Shown piece by piece: positions 1-8,160 of a DNA stretch of 64,000 nucleotides. The first letter of the stretch is position 1; every line of letters begins with the position of its first letter. The notes beneath the pieces are model-generated. The model did no database searches. It saw only the letters and a program-made list of their open reading frames with translations, and was not told the DNA's origin. The position numbers and the translations under genes were made by a program. Source of the DNA: Sagittula salina (GTDB taxonomy: Bacteria > Pseudomonadota > Alphaproteobacteria > Rhodobacterales > Rhodobacteraceae); NCBI RefSeq assembly GCF_017813235.1, contig NZ_JAGISH010000009.1:1-64000 (forward strand), in the 5' to 3' direction.

Positions 1-167
1 ATGGCGGCGTCGCTGAATTGCTGCTGCCGACCGCGTTTGCCGCTCGGTGGTGGTGCCCACACCATCTCCGGGTCGAACCAAAACGACAACGATCCGCGCT
101 GCTTCAAACTGTCGTTGTACGATGGCCAGTTCGTGGTCTTGTACCTCGTAGGGGCCCAACTGCTCAT
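1..167 (-). mobile_element. IS5-family transposase, N-terminal part, cut by window edge
   Basis: The first 55 codons of an IS5-family transposase read leftward and run off the window. The start reads MSSWAPTRYKTTNWPSYN and continues with an RGSLSFWFDPEM block and a GKRGRQQQFSDA block, which are the hallmark N-terminal motifs of this family. The ATG at 165-167 is preceded by a gcgagggg ribosome site. A terminal inverted repeat lies just upstream, so this is the 5' end of a probably complete element. The catalytic DDE residues lie outside the window, so activity cannot be judged. Confidence 0.85.
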
Positions 168-187
168 AGCCCCTCGCTATCATGCTG

Positions 188-232
188 GATTCACGCAGTG
201 AATCCCCGGCGTGGATTTGTGCAACAAAGCCC
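188..232. repeat. IS5-family left terminal inverted repeat and hairpin
   Basis: Reading on the minus strand, GGGCTTTGTTGCACAAATC (214-232) is a typical terminal repeat of IS5-family elements and marks the outer end of the element. Between it and the transposase start is a perfect hairpin, GGATTCA/TGAATCC (188-206). The same hairpin, slightly decayed, precedes the transposase relic at 6.9 kb. The opposite end of the element is outside the window. Confidence 0.7.
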
Positions 233-396
233 CGCCAACTGAAAAATTTCGCTCTCCAGCAGAATCGGACGAAAACTCTCAAACAGAGCCTTTCAGAAAT
301 ATTCGAGGGAGATGAAGATTCCCCTTGACACGGGTGCGCGCGAAAAACCGCCGGGTTGCGCACTCTTATGCCCCCTTGGCATGCTGGGGAGGGGCT

Positions 397-474
397 TGGC
401 GAGCCGTGGAGGACTCGAACCCCCGACCTGAGAATTAGAAGTTCCCTGCTCTAATCCAGCTGAGCTAACGGCCC
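397..474 (-). tRNA. tRNA-Arg (anticodon UCU)
   Basis: The minus strand folds as a complete tRNA. The acceptor stem is GGGCCGT pairing with ACGGCTC (one G-U pair), the D arm contains GCTCAGCTGG, the anticodon stem is GGGAA/TTCTC with loop CTTCTAA, and the T arm is GGGGGTTCGAGTCCTCC. The 3' end is an encoded GCCA. The anticodon TCT reads AGA/AGG arginine codons, which are rare in this GC-rich genome. Confidence 0.93.
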
Positions 475-600
475 GTTTTCGCTTCGGCTGTATCAGCCGA
501 ATTCGCTACCTTGTCAACTTTGTATAAGTTGGGGTGTCTACTGAAAAATCTTACAAGATCTCATGAACTTGTCACTAGAGGGTAGTTTTCAGGGTGTTAT

Positions 601-630
601 TCCTGCCCTATCCAGTTGAGCTAAGGGACC
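601..630 (-). pseudogene. tRNA 5'-half fragment
   Basis: On the minus strand this stretch begins with a tRNA-like acceptor strand and a D arm (TTAGCTCAACTGGATAGGGC). After that the sequence no longer forms anticodon or T arms. It resembles the 5' half of the intact tRNA-Arg about 130 bp away. It is most likely a truncated tRNA copy, such as a scar left by an element that once used a tRNA as its target, but a chance resemblance is not excluded. Confidence 0.5.
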
Positions 631-732
631 GATGGGGAGGCTTTTGCAGGCTTTCGGGGGCCGAGGGAAGTGCGTCTCTCCGCGCCCTGCCTCCGCCCCC
701 GGTGCGTCCGCATCCTGTAGGGTACACGCGCG

Positions 733-1959
733 TCAGGCGCTGCTGCGCAGGCCGGACGGGCGGGCGGGCTGGGTCGCGCCGGTCTGTGCAGGGGCGGGGG
801 AGGGTGCGGAGGCAACCTTCAGCCGGGCGAGGCCCCAACTCAGCAGGGCGGCCAGCGGCGGGATGAGCCAGCGAATTTCCTGATCGGGCGTCAGAACAAA
901 GACGATCTGACCGGAGAGGGCCAGCATCGTGCCAAAGGCAAAGACCGGCAGGCTGTGGCGGCCCAGTAGACGCAGAGGCGCCGCCAGCCGGTGCCCGGCG
1001 ATCACGCGGACGGAGCCGAGGCAAGACAGCACGTAGACCACCGCCAGCATGTGGCTGAGGCGGGGGAAGGCGAGGTAGGTCTTGTTGTGCGAGGTAAAGG
1101 GGTAGGGTACGCCAACGCTGCTCAGCTGCGCCATCTTGTGGTTTATGAACTGCCCAAGCGCCGGGATCTCACGCCAGGCCAGCACGAACAGCAGATAGCC
1201 CGCAGCCACCGCCAGCAGGAGGCGGGAAACCGGGACCAGACGTTCACCCCGCCGGTGTCGGATGCCGATCAGGAGGCCGACGACAAAGATCAACTGCCAC
1301 GACAGCGGCGACAGGAACCAGCCGCCGTTGCCGGGGTAGTTCGGGATGTTCAGCCGATAGATGCCGCCGATCAGCCACAGCGTCACGCTAGCCGCTAGTG
1401 TCAGGCGTGGAAAACGCAGGCCGCCGATCAGAGCGAGCGGCGCGGCAAGCATCAGTACGATATAGCTGGGAAGGATGTTGACGTAACCGATCTGGAAGCC
1501 CAGAAGCGGCAGGCCGATCAGCGCCTTGGCCGGGTCGCGGTAGAAGGTGGCGAGGTTGTGCATCTCGCTGAATTTCGGGTTCACGAAAGCGTAGGTCGCC
1601 CAGGCGAAAAGCCCCAGCGCCAGCACCGTCAACAGCATCTGCACCATGTAAAGCGTCCAGGCCCGCCGCCACAGCGGCAGAACCGCGTCGCGCAGGCGAC
1701 CCTTGCCGTCCAGCCAGCGCAGCATGGCGGGTGAATAGGCGATCCCCGCCGCGATGCCGGACATGACGAAGAACGCCTCTGCCGCGTCGGAAAAACCGAA
1801 GTTGCGCGAGGTGATCGCCTCCCACGGATTGCCGGGCATGTGGTTGATGAGGATCATCACCAGCGCCAGCCCGCGGAACATGTCGATGCGCGGATCGCGC
1901 GGGGCCTTCACCGGCACCGGGGTCCGGGCAGAGAGGGGAATGATCTGCGGTTGGGTCAT
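733..1959 (-). CDS. opgC: OpgC family protein (periplasmic glucan succinylation)
   Basis: A 408-residue integral membrane protein of the OpgC family, which transfers succinyl groups to osmoregulated periplasmic glucans. The N-terminus carries the family signature around RIDMFRGLALVMILINHMPG and FSDAAEAFFVMSGIAAG, near residues 24-70. Roughly ten hydrophobic segments follow, as in acyltransferase-3-like proteins. It is the last gene of the opgG-opgH-opgC run, 40 bp after opgH, so it decorates the glucan made by the two upstream products. The C-terminus ends in a Pro/Ala-rich tail that is probably cytoplasmic. Length is normal for alphaproteobacterial OpgC. Confidence 0.9.
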   Translation of the reverse strand: MTQPQIIPLSARTPVPVKAPRDPRIDMFRGLALVMILINHMPGNPWEAITSRNFGFSDAAEAFFVMSGIAAGIAYSPAMLRWLDGKGRLRDAVLPLWRRAWTLYMVQMLLTVLALGLFAWATYAFVNPKFSEMHNLATFYRDPAKALIGLPLLGFQIGYVNILPSYIVLMLAAPLALIGGLRFPRLTLAASVTLWLIGGIYRLNIPNYPGNGGWFLSPLSWQLIFVVGLLIGIRHRRGERLVPVSRLLLAVAAGYLLFVLAWREIPALGQFINHKMAQLSSVGVPYPFTSHNKTYLAFPRLSHMLAVVYVLSCLGSVRVIAGHRLAAPLRLLGRHSLPVFAFGTMLALSGQIVFVLTPDQEIRWLIPPLAALLSWGLARLKVASAPSPAPAQTGATQPARPSGLRSSA

Positions 1960-1999
1960 GATCTGGGACTCGGGTCCTGAGAAAGGGGGCCGTGCCGCC

Positions 2000-3748
2000 T
2001 CAGGCGGCGTGTGCCGCCGCCGCGGGGAGGGGCGACGGCGCAGAGTGGAGTGCGCGGTAATGCGACAGGACGGGGCTGGGGCGGGCGTCTTCGGGTGTCC
2101 GGAACAGACCGTCGAGGATCGGCAGCGAGGTTGCCCAGATCAGCAGTGGGGCCGCGATCATCGGCAGGGTCACAGGCAGCAGCCAGATGGTCAGGGCGGG
2201 GGCCAGCCACCCGGTTGCCAGCAGCACCGCCAGCCCCCAGAGCGCGATCCAGCCCCCGGCGGCGATGCTTTCGGGCAGGGACAGGCGGCCTTCGCCGCGT
2301 TGGTTGGCGGGCCACCCGCCATCCTGCCCGGACAGCACCTGCAAAACCGCCCGCGTCTGGTAGGCCAGCATCACCGGCGCGATGAACGAGGACAGCACCA
2401 CCTCCGCCAGCACCCCCGCCGTGGCGCGCAGCGCTCCGCCGAAACCAGGGGTGCGGCGCGCGGCGACAGCCTGCGCAAGAATGGCAAACTTTGGCAGCAG
2501 CAGCAGCCCGCCGATGCCGATGGCCAGCGCCACGATCTCGCGCGTGCGGTCGTCGGGAAAGACCGGGAACAGCTGATAGGGTTCGGGGAAGTAGTTGGGC
2601 GCGGGCTCCGTCACCGTCGCCAGCACGGAGGCGATCATGAAAGCCGCCCACAGTGTCGAGACGAGGTAGGCCGCGATCCCCTGCACAAAGACAAAGCGGC
2701 TCCAGGTTTTCAGCCCCGGCGCGGTCAGCAGGCGGATGTGCTGCAGATTTCCCTGACACCAGCGGCGGTCACGGCGCGCGTAGGCGATGATGTTGTCGGG
2801 GCCTTCCTCGTAGGATCCTTCGATCGCGGGGTCGACCTCCACACGCCAGCCGCCGCGCGCCAGAAGCGCGGCCTCGACGTAATCGTGGCTCAGGATCGTG
2901 CCGCCAAAAGGCGCGGGGCCGGTCAGTTGCGGCAGCCCGCAACATTGCGCCAGCGCGCGCACGCGGACGATGGCGTTGTGCCCCCAGAATGGACCGGTCT
3001 CGCCCTGCAACCGTTGCAGGCCGCGAGCAAAGACCGGCGAATGGAACGACGCCGCGAACATCATCGCGCGCCCGAAAAGCGACGAGCCGCCAACGATTTT
3101 CGGCAGCGTCTGCAACAGGCCCAGCCGCGGCTCCGCCATCATGCGGGCGATCATGTGGGCGATGGTTTCGCCCTCCATCAGGCTGTCGGCGTCTAGGATG
3201 ACGGCAAATTCCCAGGCAGCACCCGAGCGGCGGATGAATTCCTCGATGTTGCCCGCCTTGCGACCGTGGTTGTCGGTGCGGTTTCGGTAGTAGACGCGCA
3301 GCCGGTCGGGGCGTTCGCGCAGCAGCGGCAGGAAGGCCGCGTATTCGCGGGCCTGCGCCTGCCGGTCGCGGGTGTCGGAAAGAACGGCGAAATCAACCGT
3401 CAGCCCGGCGGCGCGGCAGGATTGCTCCATCGCCTCGAGTCGGGCGCTGGCCGCGACAGGGTCCTCGTTGCATATCGGCAACAGCACGACGGTCGGCGCG
3501 GTGGGGGCGGGCAGTTCGCGGACCCTGCGCCGCAAATCGGGCAGGCCGATCAGGGCCTGCGCCGCGCCCCAGGCCAGCCAAAGCGTCGTGATGAAGATCA
3601 GCGCCACCCGCGCCGCGTCCCACAGCGATCCGCCATGGGCAAAGCTGGCGTCGGTCATCAGAACCGCCGCCGCCGTGGCACAGAGCAGGGCAAATCCCAG
3701 CGCCGTCACGCGCCAGCCCAGCGTCGCTGCTGTCAGCCGATCACGCAT
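2000..3748 (-). CDS. opgH: Glucans biosynthesis glucosyltransferase OpgH
   Basis: Membrane-embedded GT2 glucosyltransferase that polymerises beta-1,2 glucan from UDP-glucose and extrudes it to the periplasm. Visible motifs are PICNEDP (91-97), the metal-binding DAD (186-188), GHNAIVR (256-262), SHDYVEA (287-293) and the RRDRRWCQGN block (325-334) that replaces the Q-x-x-R-W motif. Two N-terminal and several C-terminal membrane segments flank the catalytic domain. At 582 residues it is much shorter than the enterobacterial enzyme, which has a long cytoplasmic N-terminus. A separate overlapping reading frame lies exactly where that N-terminus would be. Confidence 0.92.
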   Translation of the reverse strand: MRDRLTAATLGWRVTALGFALLCATAAAVLMTDASFAHGGSLWDAARVALIFITTLWLAWGAAQALIGLPDLRRRVRELPAPTAPTVVLLPICNEDPVAASARLEAMEQSCRAAGLTVDFAVLSDTRDRQAQAREYAAFLPLLRERPDRLRVYYRNRTDNHGRKAGNIEEFIRRSGAAWEFAVILDADSLMEGETIAHMIARMMAEPRLGLLQTLPKIVGGSSLFGRAMMFAASFHSPVFARGLQRLQGETGPFWGHNAIVRVRALAQCCGLPQLTGPAPFGGTILSHDYVEAALLARGGWRVEVDPAIEGSYEEGPDNIIAYARRDRRWCQGNLQHIRLLTAPGLKTWSRFVFVQGIAAYLVSTLWAAFMIASVLATVTEPAPNYFPEPYQLFPVFPDDRTREIVALAIGIGGLLLLPKFAILAQAVAARRTPGFGGALRATAGVLAEVVLSSFIAPVMLAYQTRAVLQVLSGQDGGWPANQRGEGRLSLPESIAAGGWIALWGLAVLLATGWLAPALTIWLLPVTLPMIAAPLLIWATSLPILDGLFRTPEDARPSPVLSHYRALHSAPSPLPAAAAHAA

Positions 3749-3896
3749 GGCGCAGGAACAGCCTTGCCAGCAGGGACTGCATGGCGGCGCGCGGGCTGTC
3801 CCCGGCGGGGTTCACCCTCTCCAGCACCTGCGTCGGCATGTCGAGCGGCGCCACCGGGGGCAGGCCGGTCAGAGTGTCGTCGGTGGTCGGGATCAT
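3741..3896 (-). CDS. Small coupled reading frame between opgG and opgH (51 aa)
   Basis: The frame starts within the opgG stop (TGATG) and ends 8 bp inside opgH (ATGCGTGA), so it is tightly coupled at both ends. The product is MIPTTDDTLTGLPPVAPLD followed by an MPTQVLERV segment and a basic tail ending in FLRHA. A Pro-rich stretch plus an MPxQxL-like motif recalls the N-terminal region of OpgH proteins. It may therefore be an OpgH N-terminus separated by a frame change, or a genuine small protein. There is no known domain. It was missed by size, but the overlaps argue that it is translated. Confidence 0.5.
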   Translation of the reverse strand: MIPTTDDTLTGLPPVAPLDMPTQVLERVNPAGDSPRAAMQSLLARLFLRHA

Positions 3897-5500
3897 CAGG
3901 TTCTTGTCCATTGGTAGAGCCAGGTCTCTGTCAGTCTCAGGTCGTCAAGCGTCAGGTCCGCGCTAAGTTCGACGGGGGCGTCATCCTCGGCGCGGACCTC
4001 GAGAACGAGGCGCCAGATGCCGCCCTCCTCTTCGAGCCGTTCGACGATGGATTGCACAACTTCGCCGTTACGGGCGGACACTTTTGCCTTGACGTCCTCG
4101 GCGGCGGAAAGTTCCGCCAGAATGGAGCCGCCGAAGTCTATGACGAACTTTTGCCGGTCGCGGGCGGGCTCGATGCCCGCAACACCGCCATGTCCGGCCA
4201 AAGTGCGCAAAACGCGGGCATGTTCGGAATCCGGCTTCAGCGGTCCCATGCCCCAGAGCAGCCGGTAGGACAGCTCCAGCGCATCCCCGGCCTGCACCTT
4301 GGCTTCGGGCACCCAGAAGGCGGCGATGTTGTCGTTGCTCTCGAGCTTTGTGGGAATCTCGATCAGGCGCACGGCGCCACGCCCCCAGTCGCCAACGGGT
4401 TCGACGATCAGCGAAGGCCGCCGTTCGTAGCCCGCGTGACTGTCGAGGTAGGCGTCAAAGCTGCGCGCGCGCTGCTCCAGCCCGAAGGCGGTGGGCGACA
4501 CGGCACCGATGTAGGAATTGCCCAGCCGCGCAGGATTGCGCAGCGGGCGGAAGAACCGCCTGTCACCGGTGACCACCACCAGTCCCTCGCTGTCGTGAAC
4601 GCGAGCGCGGTAATCGTGGAAATCGCCCATGTCGTTCGGGGCGAAGAGGAACATGGAGGTCAGCGGCGCGATGCCCACCTGATCCACGGCGTCGCGGAAA
4701 TACAGCCGCTGGTCGACGGCGATCTCTGTCGTCTCGCCCGGCGTCAGGGTGAACCGGAAGGCGCCCGCAACGGATGGGCTGTGCAGCGCGGCGTAAAAGG
4801 TCACCGTCTCCTGCCCGGGTGCGGGGCGCTCCAGCCAGAACTCGGTAAAGGCGGGGAATTCCTCCTCGCCTCCGATGGCGGTGTTCAGAGCCAGCCCGCG
4901 CGCCGACAGGCCATAGAGGTTGTCGCGCCCCAGCGCGCGGAAATAGCTTGCGCCCAGAAAGGACACGACCTCATCGAAGCGGGTCGGATTGTTGAGTGGC
5001 GCGTTGATGCGGAAACCGGCCACCCCCGGCAGATCGGCATCCTCGGAAAACCGTTTGTCGAGGTCGTCGTAGTACCGGAAATCCTCGCGGGTGAACTGCA
5101 TGGGCGTCGCCTGTCCGTCGACCACCTCGTGCAAATGCACGGGGGTGCGGAACAGCCAGCCGGGGTGGTAGGCGTGCAGGACGGCGCGCGCGTCTTCACC
5201 GGCCCAGCGGGCGCGCTCCGGACGGAACTGCACCTTACGGTAATCGTCGTAGGTCAGCGCGGCGGCAGGGCCGGTGATCTCGGTCGGCGGAACGTATTCC
5301 TCCTGCGCGGCGGCCTGCATCCTTTGCGACAGAATGTCGAAGGAAAAGGGTGTGCCTCCTGGTGCCGCAGGCGTGGGTTCACTCGCCTCTTGCGCGTTGC
5401 CGCGCTGCGGCAGGGTCGCGGCTAGAGCCAGGACCTGCGCGAGGAAGCTGCGCCGCGAGACGGCGGAGAGGGACGGGGGGAGGGGGTGGGATTCGGTCAT
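3896..5500 (-). CDS. opgG: Periplasmic glucan biosynthesis protein OpgG/OpgD
   Basis: Periplasmic protein (534 aa) that shapes the backbone of osmoregulated glucans. The chosen ATG at 5498-5500 gives an N-terminus with a twin-arginine signal (SRRSFLAQVLALAATLP), so export is by Tat, as for OpgD. The mature part shows family blocks such as FSFDILSQRM, YDDYRKVQFRP, ARAVLHAYHPGWLFRTPV and the long beta-rich domain, ending WLYQWTRT. An upstream in-frame extension has no signal and is rejected. It is the first gene of the opg run and is coupled to the small frame before opgH. OpgG and OpgD cannot be told apart by eye. Confidence 0.9.
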   Translation of the reverse strand: MTESHPLPPSLSAVSRRSFLAQVLALAATLPQRGNAQEASEPTPAAPGGTPFSFDILSQRMQAAAQEEYVPPTEITGPAAALTYDDYRKVQFRPERARWAGEDARAVLHAYHPGWLFRTPVHLHEVVDGQATPMQFTREDFRYYDDLDKRFSEDADLPGVAGFRINAPLNNPTRFDEVVSFLGASYFRALGRDNLYGLSARGLALNTAIGGEEEFPAFTEFWLERPAPGQETVTFYAALHSPSVAGAFRFTLTPGETTEIAVDQRLYFRDAVDQVGIAPLTSMFLFAPNDMGDFHDYRARVHDSEGLVVVTGDRRFFRPLRNPARLGNSYIGAVSPTAFGLEQRARSFDAYLDSHAGYERRPSLIVEPVGDWGRGAVRLIEIPTKLESNDNIAAFWVPEAKVQAGDALELSYRLLWGMGPLKPDSEHARVLRTLAGHGGVAGIEPARDRQKFVIDFGGSILAELSAAEDVKAKVSARNGEVVQSIVERLEEEGGIWRLVLEVRAEDDAPVELSADLTLDDLRLTETWLYQWTRT

Positions 5501-5934
5501 GCTGCCTTGGGTGGCCAATCGTTTGCGAATTGAGCATTTATCGTGAACGGCGGGTTTTCCAAGTCCCTCCGGCAAACTGCTGCCAAAACCGAACGCCTGC
5601 GGCGGGAACCTGCCTCGAAAGTCTGCAAACACGCGATTTCCTCACCCCTAAGGCGCTTTTTTACAACTGACGGGTGCAGTGTGTGCGCATTCGTCAGTGT
5701 GGACATGTTCCCGTGTTGGCGGGATTCGGTCGCGCGCTCGGCGCGGGGCTCGTTCAATCTCGGCATGAGCGGCCGACCGGGTGGCCGTAACGGGCGAATC
5801 AGTGGAGAAATTGATTGGTGCAGGTGCAGAATAAATCACGTATGGGTTGTTTTTCGCCGGGTTTTTGGGGCTTAGCCGCACGCCTGCTGTATTCTCGCGG
5901 TAAGGCGCGCGCCGACGCGCGCCGTGTATCAATC
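5501..5934. other. Intergenic region upstream of opgG
   Basis: No supported gene here. Open frames on both strands lack homology, ribosome sites and consistent codon use. The stretch must contain the opg promoter, but no clear -35/-10 pair was found. Its right part grades into the decayed racemase gene, and the region as a whole looks like an eroding junction. Confidence 0.5.
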
Positions 5935-6448
5935 GGTCCGGATGTCGGTCGGCCGCCTTGCACCCAAGACGGCGACGACCTGGACGATGACCGGGACGGG
6001 CAGTGCCGCCCGAAATGCGCGCCACCTGCAGCATGCCCACGCAGCCAAGCACCACGGCATCGAAGCGGTCCTCCGCCACCGCGCGCGGGGCCTCGGATGG
6101 GATGCCCGCGCAGGCGGCGTCCGGGGCGGCGTCCGGGGCGGCATCCAGAGCCAGAACCGGGATGCCGCTGGCGCGGACCCTGTCCAGCAGATTGTTCAAT
6201 CCGAAACCGCGAATGTTCGCGTCGATAACCCGGACGGAAACAGCCAGCGTCGTTACCACATTATAGCGCCGGCAGCGCGGCGCGCAGTGGTGACAGGCGG
6301 TGCTGCCCGATACCGACCACCGGACGGGGCACGGCCCGCTGTGCCTGGGCAGCGCCGTGTCGTCGGAGCAGCCCTCCAGCGGTAGTTCGCGCCCGTGCCA
6401 GCGCGTCATCGACAGGGTGGAAATGGGGTTGATGGGGTAGACGGTCAT
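5935..6448 (-). pseudogene. Asp/Glu/hydantoin racemase pseudogene, several frameshifts
   Basis: Starting at the ATG at 6446-6448, the minus strand reads MTVYPINPISTLSMT, matching the INPNSTxSMT start of hydantoin/Asp-Glu racemases. The family's middle motif (cysteine, DDT) appears as GCSDDTALP. A PRPVVGIGQ block then appears in another frame, VVTTLAVSVRVIDANI and VLALDAAPDA return to the first frame with VVLGCVGM, and ALPVPVI lies in a third frame. At least three frame changes and a deletion (about 170 codons instead of about 240) show a dead gene. Its product would have served hydantoin metabolism. Confidence 0.75.
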
Positions 6449-6905
6449 CACACCAGGCCCTCGTCCGCGAACGCCCCCGCGCCGCACGCCTGTGGTCGAC
6501 CTCCCGGCAGACTCGCCCGAAGACCGCTATCACCGCAAAGGAAAATGCCGTTGTCAGCGCGCCAGATCCCGAGCTCGCTCAATGTACCCGCAGCCCCGAC
6601 GGGACAATGATCAACCGGACTCCAAGCGAGACCGGAATGAAGGGGATCACCAGTGCCCTGATGATGCGGTAGAATAATCCGCCTGACCCGGCGAGTCGCC
6701 TGCGGAAGGCGGGGCGCCCAAGAAGGAAGCGACCTCCAGTGGTGCCATGACCATCAGCCCCAGCATCAGCGACCGCCAGAAGGCGTCCCGGTTGTCGCCC
6801 TCCGCCTGCTCCTTTAGCAGGTCGCGGAACCGGCGCAGCGGCGGTGTTGCAGACCTCTGGAAGTCATGGATTCACGTCGTGAATACCCGTGCCCATACGA
6901 GACAC
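6449..6905. other. Decayed intergenic region before the IS relic
   Basis: No intact gene seen. The minus strand between about 6700 and 6840 gives a short hydrophobic peptide (AFWRSLMLGLMVMAPLEV) without an acceptable start or a recognisable family, possibly a gene fragment. The right end (6868-6890) resembles the hairpin that precedes IS5-family transposase starts. Confidence 0.4.
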
Positions 6906-7170
6906 ATGAATAAGCCGTCACCCGCCGGCTACCGCACGACGCACTGGTCCGACGCCAATGCGGCACCGAGGCAGAGGGGGGCGGTGCCGCAGTGGCTGGA
7001 CAAGGCGATGGCCTGGCACGCACCGCCTGAGGGCCGACCGGGGCGCCCCCCGGTCTTCTCGAGCGTGGCGATCCGGATCTGCCTGTTGGTCGAGGTGCCT
7101 TCCGTCGCAACCGGACCTGCGGAACCTTCTCGAGGGCAGCCCCTCACTGCGGGAGGCGTTGGGCGCATGA
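6906..7170 (+). pseudogene. IS5-family transposase relic
   Basis: From the ATG at 6906 the product reads MNKPSPAGYRTTHWSDAN and continues with RQRGAVPQWLDKAMAWH, GRPGRPPVFSSVAIRICL. This is the same N-terminal motif series (RxTxW, RGS-like, GRRGR, FSDAAI) seen in the transposase at the left edge. Homology then continues in another frame (LPSQPDLRNLLEGSPSL) and stops by about 7170. No DDE domain remains. It is therefore a 5' remnant of a different IS5-family copy. It sits beside the racemase pseudogene and suggests that insertion or deletion events eroded this locus. Confidence 0.7.
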
Positions 7171-7384
7171 GGGCATACCGGGATGTGGCGGCGAAACCGG
7201 CGAGGGTGCCGGGCCGCACAGGTGCATGGCGACGCGACACCCCGGCGGGCCTGCCCGGTTGCTTTGGCGGCTATTCCGGATCCTTGCCGAGGCGCGGGGC
7301 CTGCCGCGTCGGTATGGGCTGACATGGGGCTGGTTGCCGCGCCGCCGCTCCGGCATAGTTGATCCCAGACGGCAGGAGGGCGCC

Positions 7385-8155
7385 ATGACGCTGATTGTTT
7401 TCACCGACCTTGACGGCACCTTGCTGGATCACGAAACCTATTCCTGGGAACCGGCTCGCCCCGCGTTGGACGCGCTGAAGGCGCGCGGTGTGCCCGTGGT
7501 GCTGGCCACATCGAAGACTGCCGCCGAGGTGGCGGTACTCCACGAGGCCCTCGGGCTGGGGCAGACCCCCGCCATCGTGGAAAATGGCGCCGGGATCTAC
7601 CGCCCCGGACAGCCCATCGAGGGCGGCGAGGATTACGCGCGCATCCGGCAGGCGTTGCGCGACGTCCCGACCGAACTGCGCGCGGTCTTCGAGGGCTTCG
7701 GCGATGTCTCCGACGAACGGGTGGCAGAGATGACCGGGCTGGCTGAGGAGACCGCTGCGCTGGCGCGGCAGCGGCAGTTCTCCGAACCCGGATCGTGGAC
7801 CGGGACGGCGGCGGAGCTGACCGCCTTTCGGACGATGCTGGGGATGTATGGCGTGACGGCGCGGCAGGGTGGACGGTTCCTGACGCTGTCGCTGGGCCGG
7901 ACGAAGGCCTGCGCCATGCGCGAGATCGCGGCGGAGTTGGGCGCCGACCGGACCATCGCGCTGGGAGACGCGCCCAACGACAGCGAGATGCTGGAGGCGG
8001 CGGATCACGGCGTGATCGTGGCCAACGGCCATGGCGCCGGATTGCCCCCCATGGACGGCGAGTCAAAGGGACGCATCCGGCGCACGCAGGCGCCGGGGCC
8101 ACAGGGCTGGGCCGATGCGGTCCTGGCCCTGCTGAACGAGATTGAGAAGGACTGA
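7385..8155 (+). CDS. HAD phosphatase, mannosyl/glucosyl-3-phosphoglycerate phosphatase family
   Basis: HAD-superfamily (IIB cap) phosphatase of 256 residues. Motif I is FTDLDGTLL (6-14, catalytic Asp8 and Asp10), the LATSKTAAEV block carries motif II and the ALGDAPNDSEML block carries the metal-binding motif IV. The ATSKTAAEVAVLH and IVENGAGIY signatures are those of mannosyl-3-phosphoglycerate phosphatases, whose bacterial relatives remove the phosphate from glucosyl-3-phosphoglycerate. The ATG at 7385 follows a strong ggaggg ribosome site. The next gene, six bases downstream, is a GpgS-like glycosyltransferase, which fits the second step of glucosylglycerate synthesis. Confidence 0.85.
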   Translation: MTLIVFTDLDGTLLDHETYSWEPARPALDALKARGVPVVLATSKTAAEVAVLHEALGLGQTPAIVENGAGIYRPGQPIEGGEDYARIRQALRDVPTELRAVFEGFGDVSDERVAEMTGLAEETAALARQRQFSEPGSWTGTAAELTAFRTMLGMYGVTARQGGRFLTLSLGRTKACAMREIAAELGADRTIALGDAPNDSEMLEAADHGVIVANGHGAGLPPMDGESKGRIRRTQAPGPQGWADAVLALLNEIEKD

Positions 8156-8160
8156 AATGC

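Noticed and set aside
1754..3196. Long plus-strand open frame (480 codons) across opgC/opgH
   Set aside because: Shadow of the minus-strand opg genes; Gln/Arg/Gly-rich product with no homology.
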